Part shown: positions 52,839 to 62,498 of the stretch, piece after piece
Layout of the letters: every line of letters starts with the position of its first letter
Position numbering within the stretch: position 1 is the first letter of the stretch
Source: Solibacillus sp. FSL R7-0668
Lineage (GTDB): Bacteria; Bacillota; Bacilli; Bacillales_A; Planococcaceae
Reading direction: 5' to 3'
NCBI RefSeq assembly: GCF_038006205.1
Contig: NZ_JBBOUU010000001.1
Location: 622,001-686,000 of the forward strand
DNA: 64,000 nucleotides
Position numbers and translations under genes: made by a program
The notes under the pieces: generated by a model
Databases searched by the model: none
The model's input: only the letters and a program-made list of their open reading frames with translations
Told to the model about the DNA's origin: nothing

Positions 52839-53744
52839 CTATTGTGGTACGCGTGCTGTCCAGCGAGATAGGTCTGCACCTTCTGCTGTTACAAGTTCCG
52901 CTGGGAAGATAAATGTCCAAGGCTTTGTTGTATTTGGTTGCACCGTTAACACAGGGTCTAATTTGAATGACCCTTTTGCTACGATAACGCCGCGAGCATC
53001 CACGATTTCTAGTGGTAATTGCTCTAAGTTAATTGCTTTATCGTGACCATTACGGATGAAAATCGAAGCATGTAAGCTATTGTCATCGTTTAATTTTGTT
53101 TGTAAACCTGTAAAGTTCACTTCTGTTTTACCTAGCTTCGGTAATGTTTTTACAATTTCAACTAATTTTTCTTGCTCCGTCTTTGGTAGCTGCTTTTTCC
53201 AAGTGTCATCTAAATCTAGCTGATGTCCACGTAATGATAGTAGGTTGAATGAAATTTTCCAGCCATCCTCAGGAATTTCCTCGCTTGTAATAGTTGATTT
53301 CGGGAAGTTGAAAATCCAAGGACGCGCACTTTCAGCTGGAATGACACCAAGCTCTTTAAAGTCAAAGTAGTGAGACGCTAAACGGTTATCGTCCTTATCT
53401 AAAATTAATAGCTCAATTTCACCAAGCTCAATTGCTTCTGGTAGGGAAGAACGGAAAAATGCTTTTACGTTCCAAGAGCCATTCATAAGTGCTGGTTCAA
53501 TATTAATAGCAGAAAGTGATAATTGGTTTGGTTTTAATGGTGCTAAATCATTTGCTAAGAAGTTGAATACATATTTTTGTTCTTGTGGCACATCCCAGTC
53601 TGGGTGGAATGATAATTTTGTAACAACATCACGATTTGCGTCTTTTTTTGATGTTTTTGTAGCGGATTTAACAACAGATGATGAATCAACTGCGCTATCT
53701 TTTCCGACTTTATCGCCTTTTTTAAATAAATCGAATAAACCCAT
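52839..53744 (-). CDS. slaP: Accessory Sec system S-layer assembly protein
   Basis: A 301-residue cytoplasmic protein that, in Bacillus anthracis, works with SecA2 to export S-layer proteins. Seen: MGLFDLFKKG at the N terminus, a Ser/Thr/Lys-rich linker, then two related beta-rich segments (LSFHPDWDVPQEQKYVFNFL, LSAINIEPALMNGSWNVKAF, ARPWIFNFPKSTI; later VEIVKTLPKLGKTEVNFTGL, TKPWTFIFPAELV), which fit the SlaP family. No signal peptide or membrane helix. The gene lies 4 bases after secA2, so the pair is one operon. The many SLH proteins nearby are the likely cargo. Confidence 0.88.
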   Translation of the reverse strand: MGLFDLFKKGDKVGKDSAVDSSSVVKSATKTSKKDANRDVVTKLSFHPDWDVPQEQKYVFNFLANDLAPLKPNQLSLSAINIEPALMNGSWNVKAFFRSSLPEAIELGEIELLILDKDDNRLASHYFDFKELGVIPAESARPWIFNFPKSTITSEEIPEDGWKISFNLLSLRGHQLDLDDTWKKQLPKTEQEKLVEIVKTLPKLGKTEVNFTGLQTKLNDDNSLHASIFIRNGHDKAINLEQLPLEIVDARGVIVAKGSFKLDPVLTVQPNTTKPWTFIFPAELVTAEGADLSRWTARVPQ

Positions 53745-53748
53745 TGTT

Positions 53749-56109
53749 TTATTCCTCCACGTTCATCGTAATATTTTTCATAAATGTGACAAGCTCTTCG
53801 ACAATTTTGCGACGAAGCTCTTGATAATTTTTTCCGAATAGCTCTAAGCCCTCACGTTGGTAAATACGCATTGGATCTTCTTGCTGATAATGGCGTAACC
53901 CAATACCTTCTTTTAAATGTGCCATTTGCTCTAAATGACGAACCCACGTATGGTCGATGAAGCCAAGCATTACCTTTGGAATAATGGCCATCATTTGCTC
54001 GTTTTGCTCGAAGCTTTCGATCACGGCCTTTAATTCTTTAACCGGTGCATCAAGTGAATCGAGTATTTTTTTCACTTTCGTTTCATCACGATCTATCGTA
54101 ACAGGCGTTAGGAAGAGTGAGTTCACTGTGCGCTCGATTTTATCGAAGTTCCACTCAAGGACATCTTTATCCTCTGGTGCATTTTCGCGTACGGCAAAAT
54201 CAACGGTTTCGTACATCATCGTTACTAAGTGCTCAAGAATGTTTTCGTTACGTAAAACCTTATCGCGTAGATCATAAATTACGCGGCGTTGGTCGTTAAT
54301 AACATCATCGAGCTTTAAGTTATATTCACGCATTGAGTAGTGAGCGCCTTCAACAATTCGCTGTGTACGGTCAATAAGTTCGATTACATCTTTATTTTGA
54401 ATGCGGCCGATTTCATTGGTTGTCATTTTTTTGCGGAATTTTTCGACATCCTCTTTGGCGAAGCGTTTGAACATATCGTCTTCAATCGACAGGATAAATT
54501 GACTTTCACCAGGATCCCCTTGACGACCAGAACGTCCACGCAATTGGTTATCAACACGGCGAGATTCGTGCTTTTCTGTACCGATAACGAACAGACCGCC
54601 GAGTGCCTCGACACCGTCACCTAATACGATGTCAGTACCACGACCAGCCATATTTGTTGCAACGGTAATACGTTTTTTTTGACCAGCTTCAGAAATAAGC
54701 TCGACTTCTTGCTCAACCGTTTTGGCGTTTAATAATTGGAAGTCTAAGCTGTATTTTTTTAAATAGCTTGCAACTTTTTCAGACTGCAAAATAGAAGTAG
54801 TGCCGACTAAAACCGGTTGACCTTGTTCATGGCGACGCAATACTTCTTGTGCCACATACTCGTATTTTTGCTCTGTTGTCTCGAATACGATGTCGGTTTG
54901 GTCCAACCTTTTGCGCGGTCGGTTCGTTGGAATTTGAATAACGCGCATGCCGTAAACTTCTAAAATCTCCTTTTCTTGCGTTTTCGCAGTACCAGTCATC
55001 CCTGATAATTTCGGGTACATACGGAAGTAGTTCTGAATTGTTACTTGTGCTTGTGCTTTGTTTTCTTCAGTGATTGTTACGCCCTCTTTCGCTTCAATCG
55101 CTTGGTGTAAGCCATCAGAAAGGGAACGCCCCTCCATAATACGTCCAGTGAACATATCGACAAGCTCGATTTTATCATCACGCACGATATAATCCACGTC
55201 GCGCTCGAACATCACATGTGCACGAACGGCTTGGATAACATAGTGATACAGTGTTTGGTGCTCAAGATCATATAGGTTATCAACACCAAATGCCGCTTCA
55301 ACCTTTTCAATCCCTTGATCTGTTAAGGACGTGGCCTTTGTTTCATCATCAAAGTCATAATCTTCATCTACCTTGAAGCGTTTTGCTAACATAGCAGCAA
55401 TGCGGTGCAATTCTTCATTGGCCCCCATTTTACCTGCGATAATTAACGGTGTTTTCGCTTCGTCGATAAGCACTGAGTCTACTTCGTCGATGATGGCAAA
55501 GTGATAAGGACGTTGAACCTTGTCGCCGATTGTATGTGCCATATTATCACGTAAATAGTCAAAACCAAATTCCGTACCAACACCATATGTAATATCTGCA
55601 TTGTACGCTAGTTTTTTATCGGCAGGCTCCATCATTGGTACGTTTAAACCAACTGTTAAGCCTAAGAAACGGTGAATTTGACCGATTAATTCGAAGTCAC
55701 GTTTTGCTAAGTAATCATTTACCGTAATGACGTGAACTCCTTTGCCTTCTAATGCACGAACGTAAGAAGGAAGTGAGGCGACTAATGTTTTACCCTCACC
55801 CGTAGGCATTTCGGCGATATTACCCTCTGTTAATACAAGGCCTCCGATTAATTGCACATCGAAATGGCGCATGTTTAAAACACGTTTAGATGCTTCACGC
55901 ACAACAGCAAAGGCATCAGGGATGATGTTAACAAGCTCTTCGCCGTTCTCTAAACGTTCTTTGAATGTAAATGTCATGTTGCGAAGCTCATCGTCCGTCA
56001 TAGGACTATAAGTAGCTTCGAGCTTATTAATTTGTTCTACCGTTTTGTAGTACTTTTTTAGCTCTCGAGCACTTGTTTGCTCCGACTTGCGTTTAAAAAT
56101 TGAGAACAT
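53749..56109 (-). CDS. secA2: Accessory preprotein translocase ATPase SecA2
   Basis: A 786-residue SecA paralogue, the length of the B. anthracis SecA2 and shorter than housekeeping SecA. It drives export of selected proteins, mainly S-layer proteins, through SecYEG. Motifs in order: Walker A AEMPTGEGKTLVASLPSYV, TYGVGTEFGFDYLRDNM, the DEAD-type IIDEVDSVLIDEAKTPLIIA, SGMTGTAKTQEKEILEVYGM, ATNMAGRGTDIVLGDGVEAL, LRGRSGRQGDPGESQFILSI and the helical scaffold to the end (VTFMKNITMNVEE). The C-terminal zinc-binding Cys cluster of canonical SecA is absent, as in other SecA2. ATG start after AAAGGAGAG. Confidence 0.95.
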   Translation of the reverse strand: MFSIFKRKSEQTSARELKKYYKTVEQINKLEATYSPMTDDELRNMTFTFKERLENGEELVNIIPDAFAVVREASKRVLNMRHFDVQLIGGLVLTEGNIAEMPTGEGKTLVASLPSYVRALEGKGVHVITVNDYLAKRDFELIGQIHRFLGLTVGLNVPMMEPADKKLAYNADITYGVGTEFGFDYLRDNMAHTIGDKVQRPYHFAIIDEVDSVLIDEAKTPLIIAGKMGANEELHRIAAMLAKRFKVDEDYDFDDETKATSLTDQGIEKVEAAFGVDNLYDLEHQTLYHYVIQAVRAHVMFERDVDYIVRDDKIELVDMFTGRIMEGRSLSDGLHQAIEAKEGVTITEENKAQAQVTIQNYFRMYPKLSGMTGTAKTQEKEILEVYGMRVIQIPTNRPRKRLDQTDIVFETTEQKYEYVAQEVLRRHEQGQPVLVGTTSILQSEKVASYLKKYSLDFQLLNAKTVEQEVELISEAGQKKRITVATNMAGRGTDIVLGDGVEALGGLFVIGTEKHESRRVDNQLRGRSGRQGDPGESQFILSIEDDMFKRFAKEDVEKFRKKMTTNEIGRIQNKDVIELIDRTQRIVEGAHYSMREYNLKLDDVINDQRRVIYDLRDKVLRNENILEHLVTMMYETVDFAVRENAPEDKDVLEWNFDKIERTVNSLFLTPVTIDRDETKVKKILDSLDAPVKELKAVIESFEQNEQMMAIIPKVMLGFIDHTWVRHLEQMAHLKEGIGLRHYQQEDPMRIYQREGLELFGKNYQELRRKIVEELVTFMKNITMNVEE

Positions 56110-56461
56110 ATTTTTACTCTCCTTTAAAATTGGCTACTTCAAATAGTAGACACTCCACTATTTTATCAAATTTTACCCGTACTGACTACCGAACGAGAGG
56201 GAAATGAAAGGAAATGTAGAAATATATTGAACCTTAATTTGTGAGCGTGTCGAAGCTTGTCAAAAATAATGCACAAGGCTGGAATCTCTTTTTTGAAAGT
56301 TAGTATGTTAGATGATAGCAAATAATTAGAGCTATGTTTTAAAGTATATCCATGCTATAATGACACTGAATAAAAATGGTTAATTCTTTTTATGAAACTT
56401 CAACTTACTCGAAAACGTTATAGTAGTTGAAACTACAAATAATAAGGAGGAGAAATAAGAC
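56110..56461. promoter_or_regulatory. Divergent promoter region between secA2 and tagO
   Basis: About 350 bases without a gene. TGCTATAAT at 56352-56360 is an extended -10 for tagO. AAGGAGGAG stands right before tagO. No other motif is clear. Confidence 0.5.
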
Positions 56462-57523
56462 ATGAGTATGACTTACGTGTCTTTAATCGTGGCCTTTGTT
56501 GCTGCTATTTTACTTACTCCGCTTGTGAAGCGTTTAGCGTTTCGCCTTGGCGCTGTAGATGCCCCAAACTATCGAAAAGTACATGCGCGTATAATGCCAC
56601 GTTTAGGTGGACTGGCGATTTATCTTGCATTTATGATCGGAATTTTACTCTTAAAATTTGTCACGAATTTTCAAAGTGACTACTTATATGCGATCTTAAT
56701 CGCGGCTACAATCATTGTGATTACAGGTGTTATTGATGATATGCGTGAAATTTCAGCAAAGGCAAAGCTGGTAGGTCAGATTGCCGCTGCGTGTATCGTA
56801 GTGTTTGTTGGCGATATTCAAATTGTGAATATTAACTTACCATTCGGTGGTGAGCTTGACTTTGGTTGGTTAGGGATTCCATTGACAATTGTTTGGATTG
56901 TTGGAATCACAAATGCGATTAACTTAATTGATGGTCTTGATGGACTTGCTGCTGGTGTTTCAACAATTGCACTGATGACATTGGCAGTGATGGCAATGAT
57001 TATGGGCAATGGGATTGTAATTGCGATGGCGGCCATTTTAGCTGCTGCTACAATTGGGTTCTTATTCTTTAACTTCCACCCTGCAAAAATTTTCATGGGC
57101 GATACAGGTGCACTGTTTTTAGGATTCATGATCTCGGTGCTCGCACTGCTAGGATTTAAAAACGTAGCAGTTATTTCATTCGTGATTCCAGTTATTATGC
57201 TAGGTGTTCCGATTTCTGATACGTTCTTTGCTATTGTGCGTCGTTTACGTAGTGGGAAAAAATGGTCAGATCCTGATAAATCCCATTTACATCACCGTTT
57301 ACTAGATTTAGGTTTCTCACATCGTCAAACCGTATTAATTATCTATGCGATGGCTGCTATGTTTGGTGTTGCGGCAATTATCTTCTCAATGGCAAAAGTA
57401 TGGGGTGCGATTTTATTAATCACCGTTATTCTCGTAGCGATTGAGTTATTCGTAGAAATTATCGGACTTGCCGGGAAAAACTACAAACCACTATTGAATT
57501 TAATGAAGATTTTCAACAAATGA
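56462..57523 (+). CDS. tagO: Undecaprenyl-phosphate N-acetylglucosaminyl-1-phosphate transferase
   Basis: Polytopic enzyme of 353 residues that starts wall teichoic acid or other wall-polymer synthesis by putting GlcNAc-1-phosphate on undecaprenyl phosphate. About ten membrane helices; motifs of the MraY/WecA/TagO superfamily: RKVHARIMPRLGGLAIYLA, TGVIDDMREISAKAKLVGQI (Asp-Asp), INLIDGLDGLAAGVS, FFNFHPAKIFMGDTGALFLG and DKSHLHHRLLDLGFSH (His cluster). AAGGAGGAG precedes ATG 56462. Its product may also begin the pyruvylated polymer to which SLH domains bind. Gene order with the LCP gene and yvyE matches Bacillus. Confidence 0.95.
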   Translation: MSMTYVSLIVAFVAAILLTPLVKRLAFRLGAVDAPNYRKVHARIMPRLGGLAIYLAFMIGILLLKFVTNFQSDYLYAILIAATIIVITGVIDDMREISAKAKLVGQIAAACIVVFVGDIQIVNINLPFGGELDFGWLGIPLTIVWIVGITNAINLIDGLDGLAAGVSTIALMTLAVMAMIMGNGIVIAMAAILAAATIGFLFFNFHPAKIFMGDTGALFLGFMISVLALLGFKNVAVISFVIPVIMLGVPISDTFFAIVRRLRSGKKWSDPDKSHLHHRLLDLGFSHRQTVLIIYAMAAMFGVAAIIFSMAKVWGAILLITVILVAIELFVEIIGLAGKNYKPLLNLMKIFNK

Positions 57524-57533
57524 AAAGATCGAA

Positions 57534-57570
57534 ACAAGTAATTAGCTAGCGCTAGTTGCTTGTTTTTTTG
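57534..57570 (+). terminator. Terminator after tagO
   Basis: ACAAGTAATTAGC pairs with GCTAGTTGCTTGT (G-T pairs allowed), then TTTTTTT. Confidence 0.85.
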
Positions 57571-57605
57571 TTTTTTTCGCTGATTTGGGGTTCTGATTGG
57601 GCTGC

Positions 57606-57680
57606 GGTATTTGCGGAAATTTCGGGATATTTGCGAAATTTGGATTATATTTGCGAAAAACTCGAGATATTTGCGACTTG
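57606..57680 (+). repeat. TTTGCGA array, array 4, exact 20-bp period
   Basis: Four units with the G of TTTGCG at 57613, 57633, 57653 and 57673, spacing exactly 20. It lies between the two terminators of convergent genes. Confidence 0.8.
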
Positions 57681-57736
57681 CCTCAAGTGGGGAACTCGAC
57701 CTGAATTTTTCCAGTGACCTACCATCCCACATAAAG

Positions 57737-57783
57737 AAAAAACCCAGAAGCCTGCATCGATTAATCGAATTAGTTTCTGGGTT
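57737..57783 (-). terminator. Terminator of the LCP gene
   Basis: AACCCAGAA and TTCTGGGTT form a 9-bp stem with a long loop that has its own ATCGATTAATCGAT palindrome; the minus strand has a T-run. Confidence 0.85.
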
Positions 57784-57793
57784 AAAAATTTGT

Positions 57794-58846
57794 TTATTGT
57801 GTCATGGAACCTGTAACTGTCTCTGTAGATGCAGAGTCAGATTGTGTGCCAGTGCCTGAATAGTTTGTTGATTCAGGAGTTAGGCCTAAATGACTTTGTA
57901 GGATATGGCTGATTTCTTCTATATTCTCATCGTCTAGCTTGTAGTAGTATGTGCCAGTAGATGTATCATCTCTACCTTCTAATGTTAGTGTATCAATGCG
58001 AGGCATACCAGCTGTTAAATAGCTGAAGAATGAACGCATTTCATCAAAGGTCATGTCTGTTTTCATGTTTGAACCAACAGCAGACAGGATATCATCATAT
58101 TTTGAGATCGATGTGAAAGAAGCTGATTTTGTAGCGATCGCTTTAATAATTTCTTGCTGGCGCTTGCCGCGCTCAATATCACTATCTTGCTTACGTGTAC
58201 GTGCCAATGCCAATGCTTCTCGACCGTCTAATGTTTGAAGACCCGCTTTTAAATCGACCGTCTTTTTGTCGAATTCGTCCATTTCGAGCATATTGTATGG
58301 TACTTCGACTTCAATCCCGCCTAAAGCATCAACGATATCAATAAATGCATTGAAGTTCATGCGTACATAGTAATCAATTGGAATATCAAATAATTCTTCC
58401 ACCGTTTCGATTGAAGCGAGTGTTCCACCATAAGCATGGGCATGGTTGATTTTATCTTGATAGCCGACATATGGAATGTAAACATAAGAATCACGTGGAA
58501 TACTTAATAGTTTTACCGTTTTTGTTTTGTTGTTCAATGTTGCTAATAATAGGGCATCTGTACGAGAGTTGTCTGCACCTTGATCGCGCTTTTCGCTATC
58601 ATCTACTCCTAAGATCAAAATCGAGACATTGTCCTGCTTTGGTTCGACTTTTACTTCTCGCTGCTCAGATTGTTCACGATCTTCAAGCTCCTCGTAGGCA
58701 TTATCCGCTGCGTGTTTCGCTTGCTTTGTTAAATAAACGCCATACGCTGTGGCACAAATTGTTAGCGAAAAAACAACGAGGATTGTTACTTTTAAAAATA
58801 ACTTGAATTTCGAAGAGCCGCTCTTATTGTTTTGCCTGTTTTTCAT
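57794..58846 (-). CDS. LytR-CpsA-Psr (LCP) family phosphotransferase, TagV-like
   Basis: A 350-residue membrane protein that attaches teichoic acid or other lipid-linked polymers to peptidoglycan. Basic N terminus, one membrane helix (~15-38), a coiled charged stretch (~45-70), then the LCP catalytic domain (~75-325) with SILILGVDDSE, NSRTDALLLATLN, LLSIPRDSYVYIPY (catalytic Arg and Asp), GYQDKINHAHAYGG, VDALGGIEVEVPY and ALALARTRKQDSDIERGKRQ. A Ser/Thr-rich tail follows. The gene order tagO, LCP, yvyE, degSU matches the Bacillus tagV (yvhJ) position, so TagV is the likely orthologue. Confidence 0.9.
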   Translation of the reverse strand: MKNRQNNKSGSSKFKLFLKVTILVVFSLTICATAYGVYLTKQAKHAADNAYEELEDREQSEQREVKVEPKQDNVSILILGVDDSEKRDQGADNSRTDALLLATLNNKTKTVKLLSIPRDSYVYIPYVGYQDKINHAHAYGGTLASIETVEELFDIPIDYYVRMNFNAFIDIVDALGGIEVEVPYNMLEMDEFDKKTVDLKAGLQTLDGREALALARTRKQDSDIERGKRQQEIIKAIATKSASFTSISKYDDILSAVGSNMKTDMTFDEMRSFFSYLTAGMPRIDTLTLEGRDDTSTGTYYYKLDDENIEEISHILQSHLGLTPESTNYSGTGTQSDSASTETVTGSMTQ

Positions 58847-59020
58847 AAAGATTCTCCTCTTAAATTACGAATAGGTTGCTGTATACATAGGGTATTTTGA
58901 GCATAAATAATAGTAAGGTTAAAGGGTGTTACGATAAAATTAATAGTTTCAAATCTTATTTATTATACTACTATCCACCTAAGCAGTAAAGTTTTCGACA
59001 TGAACCGACGACAGAATCAC

Positions 59021-59656
59021 TTAATTCTTCAAAAATTCGATAAAAAGTGATGATTCTTTTGTGATAACCGCTTGCCCGTTCGTTAATTCGGTAATCCATT
59101 CGGTGAAGATGGCTTCCTCTTCCTTCAATACGTACACAAAAAGTTCAACATTTTCTGCGTAGCCGATATCGCGAAGAGTGTAGTCTGATTGACGAATTTC
59201 ATTTTCCAATTTGCCAAGCCATACATAGTCTACGGCAATTTTCATGACATGATGCAATTTACGCTCGACCACCTGTGCTGCTGCGATGCCCTCTGTTGTA
59301 GCGTTGCCGTAAGCACGAATTAATCCACCACCGCCAAGTTTAATACCTCCAAAATAGCGCGTCACGACGACAACGGTATCTTTCAGTCCTTGTTTTTTTA
59401 AAACTTCTAACATAGGGACGCCAGCTGTGCCACTTGGTTCCCCATCATCATTTGCTTTTTGAATTTGGTCATGCTCGCCAATTAAATAGCAGGAGCAATT
59501 ATGTGTTGCGCTGGCATGCATTTTTTTTATTTTTTCGATAAATAATAGGGCTTCTTGCTCGGTTTCGACACGCGCAACGTATGATAAAAAACGGGATTTT
59601 GAGATAATTATTTCAGATTCTCCATATCCTTTGACAGTAAAATAGTTATTTCTCAT
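59021..59656 (-). CDS. yvyE: YigZ/IMPACT family protein YvyE
   Basis: A 211-residue cytoplasmic protein of the UPF0029/IMPACT family. Seen: SRFLSYVARVETEQEALLFI, HASATHNCSCYLIG, KANDDGEPSGTAGVPMLEVL (family signature) and VVVVTRYFGGIKLGGGGLIR, then a ferredoxin-like C-terminal domain. The human homologue affects translational control; the bacterial role is unknown. It keeps its Bacillus position next to degS, on the opposite strand. Confidence 0.92.
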   Translation of the reverse strand: MRNNYFTVKGYGESEIIISKSRFLSYVARVETEQEALLFIEKIKKMHASATHNCSCYLIGEHDQIQKANDDGEPSGTAGVPMLEVLKKQGLKDTVVVVTRYFGGIKLGGGGLIRAYGNATTEGIAAAQVVERKLHHVMKIAVDYVWLGKLENEIRQSDYTLRDIGYAENVELFVYVLKEEEAIFTEWITELTNGQAVITKESSLFIEFLKN

Positions 59657-59730
59657 TAAAAATTCTCCTCACTTTTACATTATATTACTTTTTTTGTAGT
59701 GACAATCTATCTTAAATAGTGGTTTAATAA

Positions 59731-59739
59731 TGCTATAAT
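59731..59739 (+). promoter_or_regulatory. Extended -10 promoter of degS-degU
   Basis: TGCTATAAT is a perfect extended -10 (TATAAT at 59734-59739) about 38 bases before the degS start. The -35 (TTAAAT, 16 bases upstream) is weak. Confidence 0.6.
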
Positions 59740-59776
59740 AGTAGAAAATATTTAGGTTGTATAAGGTGGGGATTGT

Positions 59777-60940
59777 GTGTTACAAAATGATCGAATAGAT
59801 ATAGCCTCGCTTGATGTGATTTTTAATCGAATGTTAGAAACGATAACAAATTCTAAGGACGATATATTTATTATAAGCGAAAAGAGCCGAAGAAGCTTTG
59901 AAGAAATGCAACAAGAGCTTGAGATTGTTCGTCAAGAAATTAAGATTACGATCGATGAAACCGATAATTTAGAAAAGCTACTCCAATTATCAAAACATCG
60001 ATTGGTAATTGTTAGTAAAAACTTTAACGAACATTCGGAAGAGCAAATTCGTTTGGCATATGAAAATTCAAATAAACTACAGCTAGAAGCAACTTTAAGT
60101 AAGGAAAAAGAAAAGCAATTACGTGACAAACGAGATGATTTAGAAAGACGACTGCGTGCACTTTATGATACGATTGAAAGAGCGGATCACATTGTCAATC
60201 AGGTAAATGTCGTTATTAGCTTTTTGACAACAGATTTAAAAGATGTGGGTGCTGCACTCGAGCAAGCCAAAATCAAGCAAGATTTTGGTGTCCGCATTAT
60301 AAAAGCCCAAGAAGAAGAGCGTAAACGATTATCGCGTGAAATTCACGACGGACCAGCACAAATGATGGCAAATGTATTAATGCGCTCCAACTTAATCGAT
60401 CGAATTTTCCGAGAACAAGGCGCTGACAAAGCACTGCAAGAAATTCAAGATTTAAAAGTAAATGTCCGCAACGCGCTATCGGAAGTACGTCGCATTATTT
60501 ACGATTTACGTCCAATGGCACTAGATGATTTAGGCATTACGCCAACCTTGAAAAAGTATTTATCAACCGTGATGGAATATAATCCAGGCGTGGATATCCA
60601 ATTTATTTCGTACAACAATGAGCGTCGCATTTCGTCGGATTACGAGGTCGCGATCTTCCGTTTAGTACAAGAATGTGTCAACAATGCAATAAAACATGGC
60701 AAATCTTTATTGATTTATGTAAAAATTGAGTGGCTACGTGACGAAATAAATGTTGTGGTAAAAGATAATGGCAGAGGCTTTGATATGGAAAACGTTCGAG
60801 AAGGTTCATTTGGTATTATAGGCATGAAAGAAAGAGTCGATTTATTAAAAGGGCACATGAATATTAACAGCGCTGTAGGTAAAGGCACGACTGTTTTAAT
60901 AAAAATTCCTTTACCACTTGAAGAGGAAGAAACAATATAA
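59777..60940 (+). CDS. degS: Sensor histidine kinase DegS
   Basis: Cytoplasmic kinase of the DegS-DegU two-component system, which controls secreted enzymes, motility and biofilm matrix in Bacillus. 387 residues: an N-terminal coiled-coil sensor (~1-175), then HisKA_3 with the phosphorylated His190 in RLSREIHDGPAQMMANVLMR, RRIIYDLRPMALDDLGITP, and an HATPase domain (~280-385) with VQECVNNAIKHGK (N box), KDNGRGFDMENV (G1) and GIIGMKERV. No membrane segment, as for DegS. GTG start after AGGTGGGGA. Transcribed with degU, 21 bases downstream. Confidence 0.95.
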   Translation: MLQNDRIDIASLDVIFNRMLETITNSKDDIFIISEKSRRSFEEMQQELEIVRQEIKITIDETDNLEKLLQLSKHRLVIVSKNFNEHSEEQIRLAYENSNKLQLEATLSKEKEKQLRDKRDDLERRLRALYDTIERADHIVNQVNVVISFLTTDLKDVGAALEQAKIKQDFGVRIIKAQEEERKRLSREIHDGPAQMMANVLMRSNLIDRIFREQGADKALQEIQDLKVNVRNALSEVRRIIYDLRPMALDDLGITPTLKKYLSTVMEYNPGVDIQFISYNNERRISSDYEVAIFRLVQECVNNAIKHGKSLLIYVKIEWLRDEINVVVKDNGRGFDMENVREGSFGIIGMKERVDLLKGHMNINSAVGKGTTVLIKIPLPLEEEETI

Positions 60941-60961
60941 GTAGACTTAGGGGGTATTACC

Positions 60962-61636
60962 ATGACAAAAATTATTATTATTGATGACCACCAATTATTC
61001 CGTGAAGGCGTTAAACGAATTTTAGATTTTGAAGATACGTTTGAGGTTGTCGCAGAGGGCGATGATGGCACAGATGTAGTGAGTCTTTATGAAAAAAATC
61101 AGCCTGATGTTGTGTTAATGGACATTAATATGCCAGAAAAAAATGGCGTGGAGGCAACAGCGGATCTAATTGCGGAATACCCAGATGCAAAAGTAATGGT
61201 ATTATCCATACATGATGATGAATCTTATGTGACACATGCATTAAAATCAGGTGCATTAGGTTATATGCTGAAAGAAATGGATGCTGACGAAATCGTAGAA
61301 GCAATTAAAGTTGTATCAAACGGTGGCTCTTACTTACATCCAAAAGTAACGAAAAACTTAGTAGCTGAATTCCGTCGTTTATCTGAGCACGAAAACAAGG
61401 GTAATTTCCATCAAACAGAAATCCGCCGTCCATTCCACTTACTAACAAAGCGTGAATGCGAAGTGCTTCAATTATTAACAGACGGTCAATCGAATCGTAC
61501 AATCGGTGAAACGCTCTACATTTCGGAAAAAACAGTCAAAAACCATGTATCGAGCATTTTACAAAAAATGAACGTAAACGACCGTACACAAGCAGTCGTA
61601 ACAGCGATCAAAAACGGCTGGGTAGAAGTTCGATAA
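60962..61636 (+). CDS. degU: Response regulator DegU
   Basis: A NarL-type regulator of 224 residues. Receiver domain (1-~120) with acidic DD at 8-9, phosphorylated Asp54 in [13 protein letters not shown] and a Lys in [11 protein letters not shown]-terminal LuxR-type helix-turn-helix (~160-220) with [20 protein letters not shown] and [19 protein letters not shown]. It may control secreted and wall enzymes in this window, which is inference from DegU biology. The start follows a G-rich ribosome site (GGGGG) and a terminator follows. Confidence 0.96.
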   Translation: MTKIIIIDDHQLFREGVKRILDFEDTFEVVAEGDDGTDVVSLYEKNQPDVVLMDINMPEKNGVEATADLIAEYPDAKVMVLSIHDDESYVTHALKSGALGYMLKEMDADEIVEAIKVVSNGGSYLHPKVTKNLVAEFRRLSEHENKGNFHQTEIRRPFHLLTKRECEVLQLLTDGQSNRTIGETLYISEKTVKNHVSSILQKMNVNDRTQAVVTAIKNGWVEVR

Positions 61637-61651
61637 TCGAATACAAAAAGT

Positions 61652-61687
61652 ACAAGCAGGGGTGCATCATGCATCCTTGTTTTTGTT
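61652..61687 (+). terminator. Terminator after degU
   Basis: ACAAG and CTTGT enclose an inner GGTGCA/TGCATCC stem with a bulge, then TTTTTGTTT. Confidence 0.7.
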
Positions 61688-61815
61688 TGGCCTGAAAATG
61701 AAACATCTGTGAACTTCTAGCGTCTTAATGTGTGATAAGCAGGATTTTGCTGATTCGAGCCATCGAATTTTTAATAGTAGTATGCTAAAATGTTGTGCGG
61801 GAGGTTTGGGAAAAT

Positions 61816-62331
61816 ATGAAAAACTGGTTAATCGCTGTCATGGCAATGCTTTTACTGACAGCTTGTGGTGACGAACAAGAAGCTTCGCCGGAACAATTAC
61901 AAAAAACAATTGAAGATGGGACAGTAGGCTTTGAGGTTAAGGGAGATTCGATTCAAGAAGCCACAAATATTCCAAAAGATGAAAAACAACAAATTATAAA
62001 TGCGTTTAATGAATACATTGCAGCCTTTAATGAAAAAGATTTAGATCGTTATCAAAATATTATTTCAAAAAATGCAGAAGGCTTCGATTATGTAGAGGAT
62101 GTTAAGGCGGTTACAGAAGTATTTAAACAATACGACGTGAACCGGACTGCAAAAGATATAACAATTGTTAAATATAGCAAAGAAAATGCACAAGTGTTTT
62201 CTAATTTAACGACACATACAAAAGAGCTTGAAACAGGAGTAGAGCTATCTGGTACAGGCCGCCAAGTAACGGTATTTGTAAAAGAAGATAGCTGGAAAGT
62301 TTCAAGTATTTATTATATTGGAAATGAATAA
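61816..62331 (+). CDS. Small lipoprotein of unknown function
   Basis: A 171-residue secreted lipoprotein. The lipobox is seen in MLLLTACGDEQ, with the acylated Cys about 18 residues in. The mature part (~45-170) looks like an NTF2/SnoaL-like alpha+beta domain (IINAFNEYIAAFNEKDLDRY, VTVFVKEDSWKVSSIYYIGN), a pattern of DUF4440-type proteins, though I cannot name a family for certain. ATG 61816 is preferred over an in-frame upstream start because the lipobox then lies at normal distance. An extended -10 (TGCTAAAAT) is 25 bases upstream. It is monocistronic between degU and degV. Confidence 0.75.
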   Translation: MKNWLIAVMAMLLLTACGDEQEASPEQLQKTIEDGTVGFEVKGDSIQEATNIPKDEKQQIINAFNEYIAAFNEKDLDRYQNIISKNAEGFDYVEDVKAVTEVFKQYDVNRTAKDITIVKYSKENAQVFSNLTTHTKELETGVELSGTGRQVTVFVKEDSWKVSSIYYIGNE

Positions 62332-62349
62332 GAGTAGCATGATTTTCAA

Positions 62350-62386
62350 AACATCCTAATGGCATTTTCGCTAGGATGTTTTTTTA
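62350..62386 (+). terminator. Terminator after the lipoprotein gene
   Basis: AACATCCTA pairs with TAGGATGTT around a 13-base loop, then TTTTTT. Confidence 0.9.
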
Positions 62387-62498
62387 ATAGAATTTTTCAG
62401 GTTTTACTAAGTTCTGTTCGATATGACAAATGTCATTTTTTCATTCACAATTGCATACAGATACGGTAAGATAGTGGACATAGGAGAGTGGAAAAACG

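Noticed and set aside
57481-57732. Small hypothetical protein on the minus strand over a TTTGCGA array
   Set aside because: The frame is a by-product of the phased repeat and overlaps the tagO end and its terminator; no ribosome binding site.
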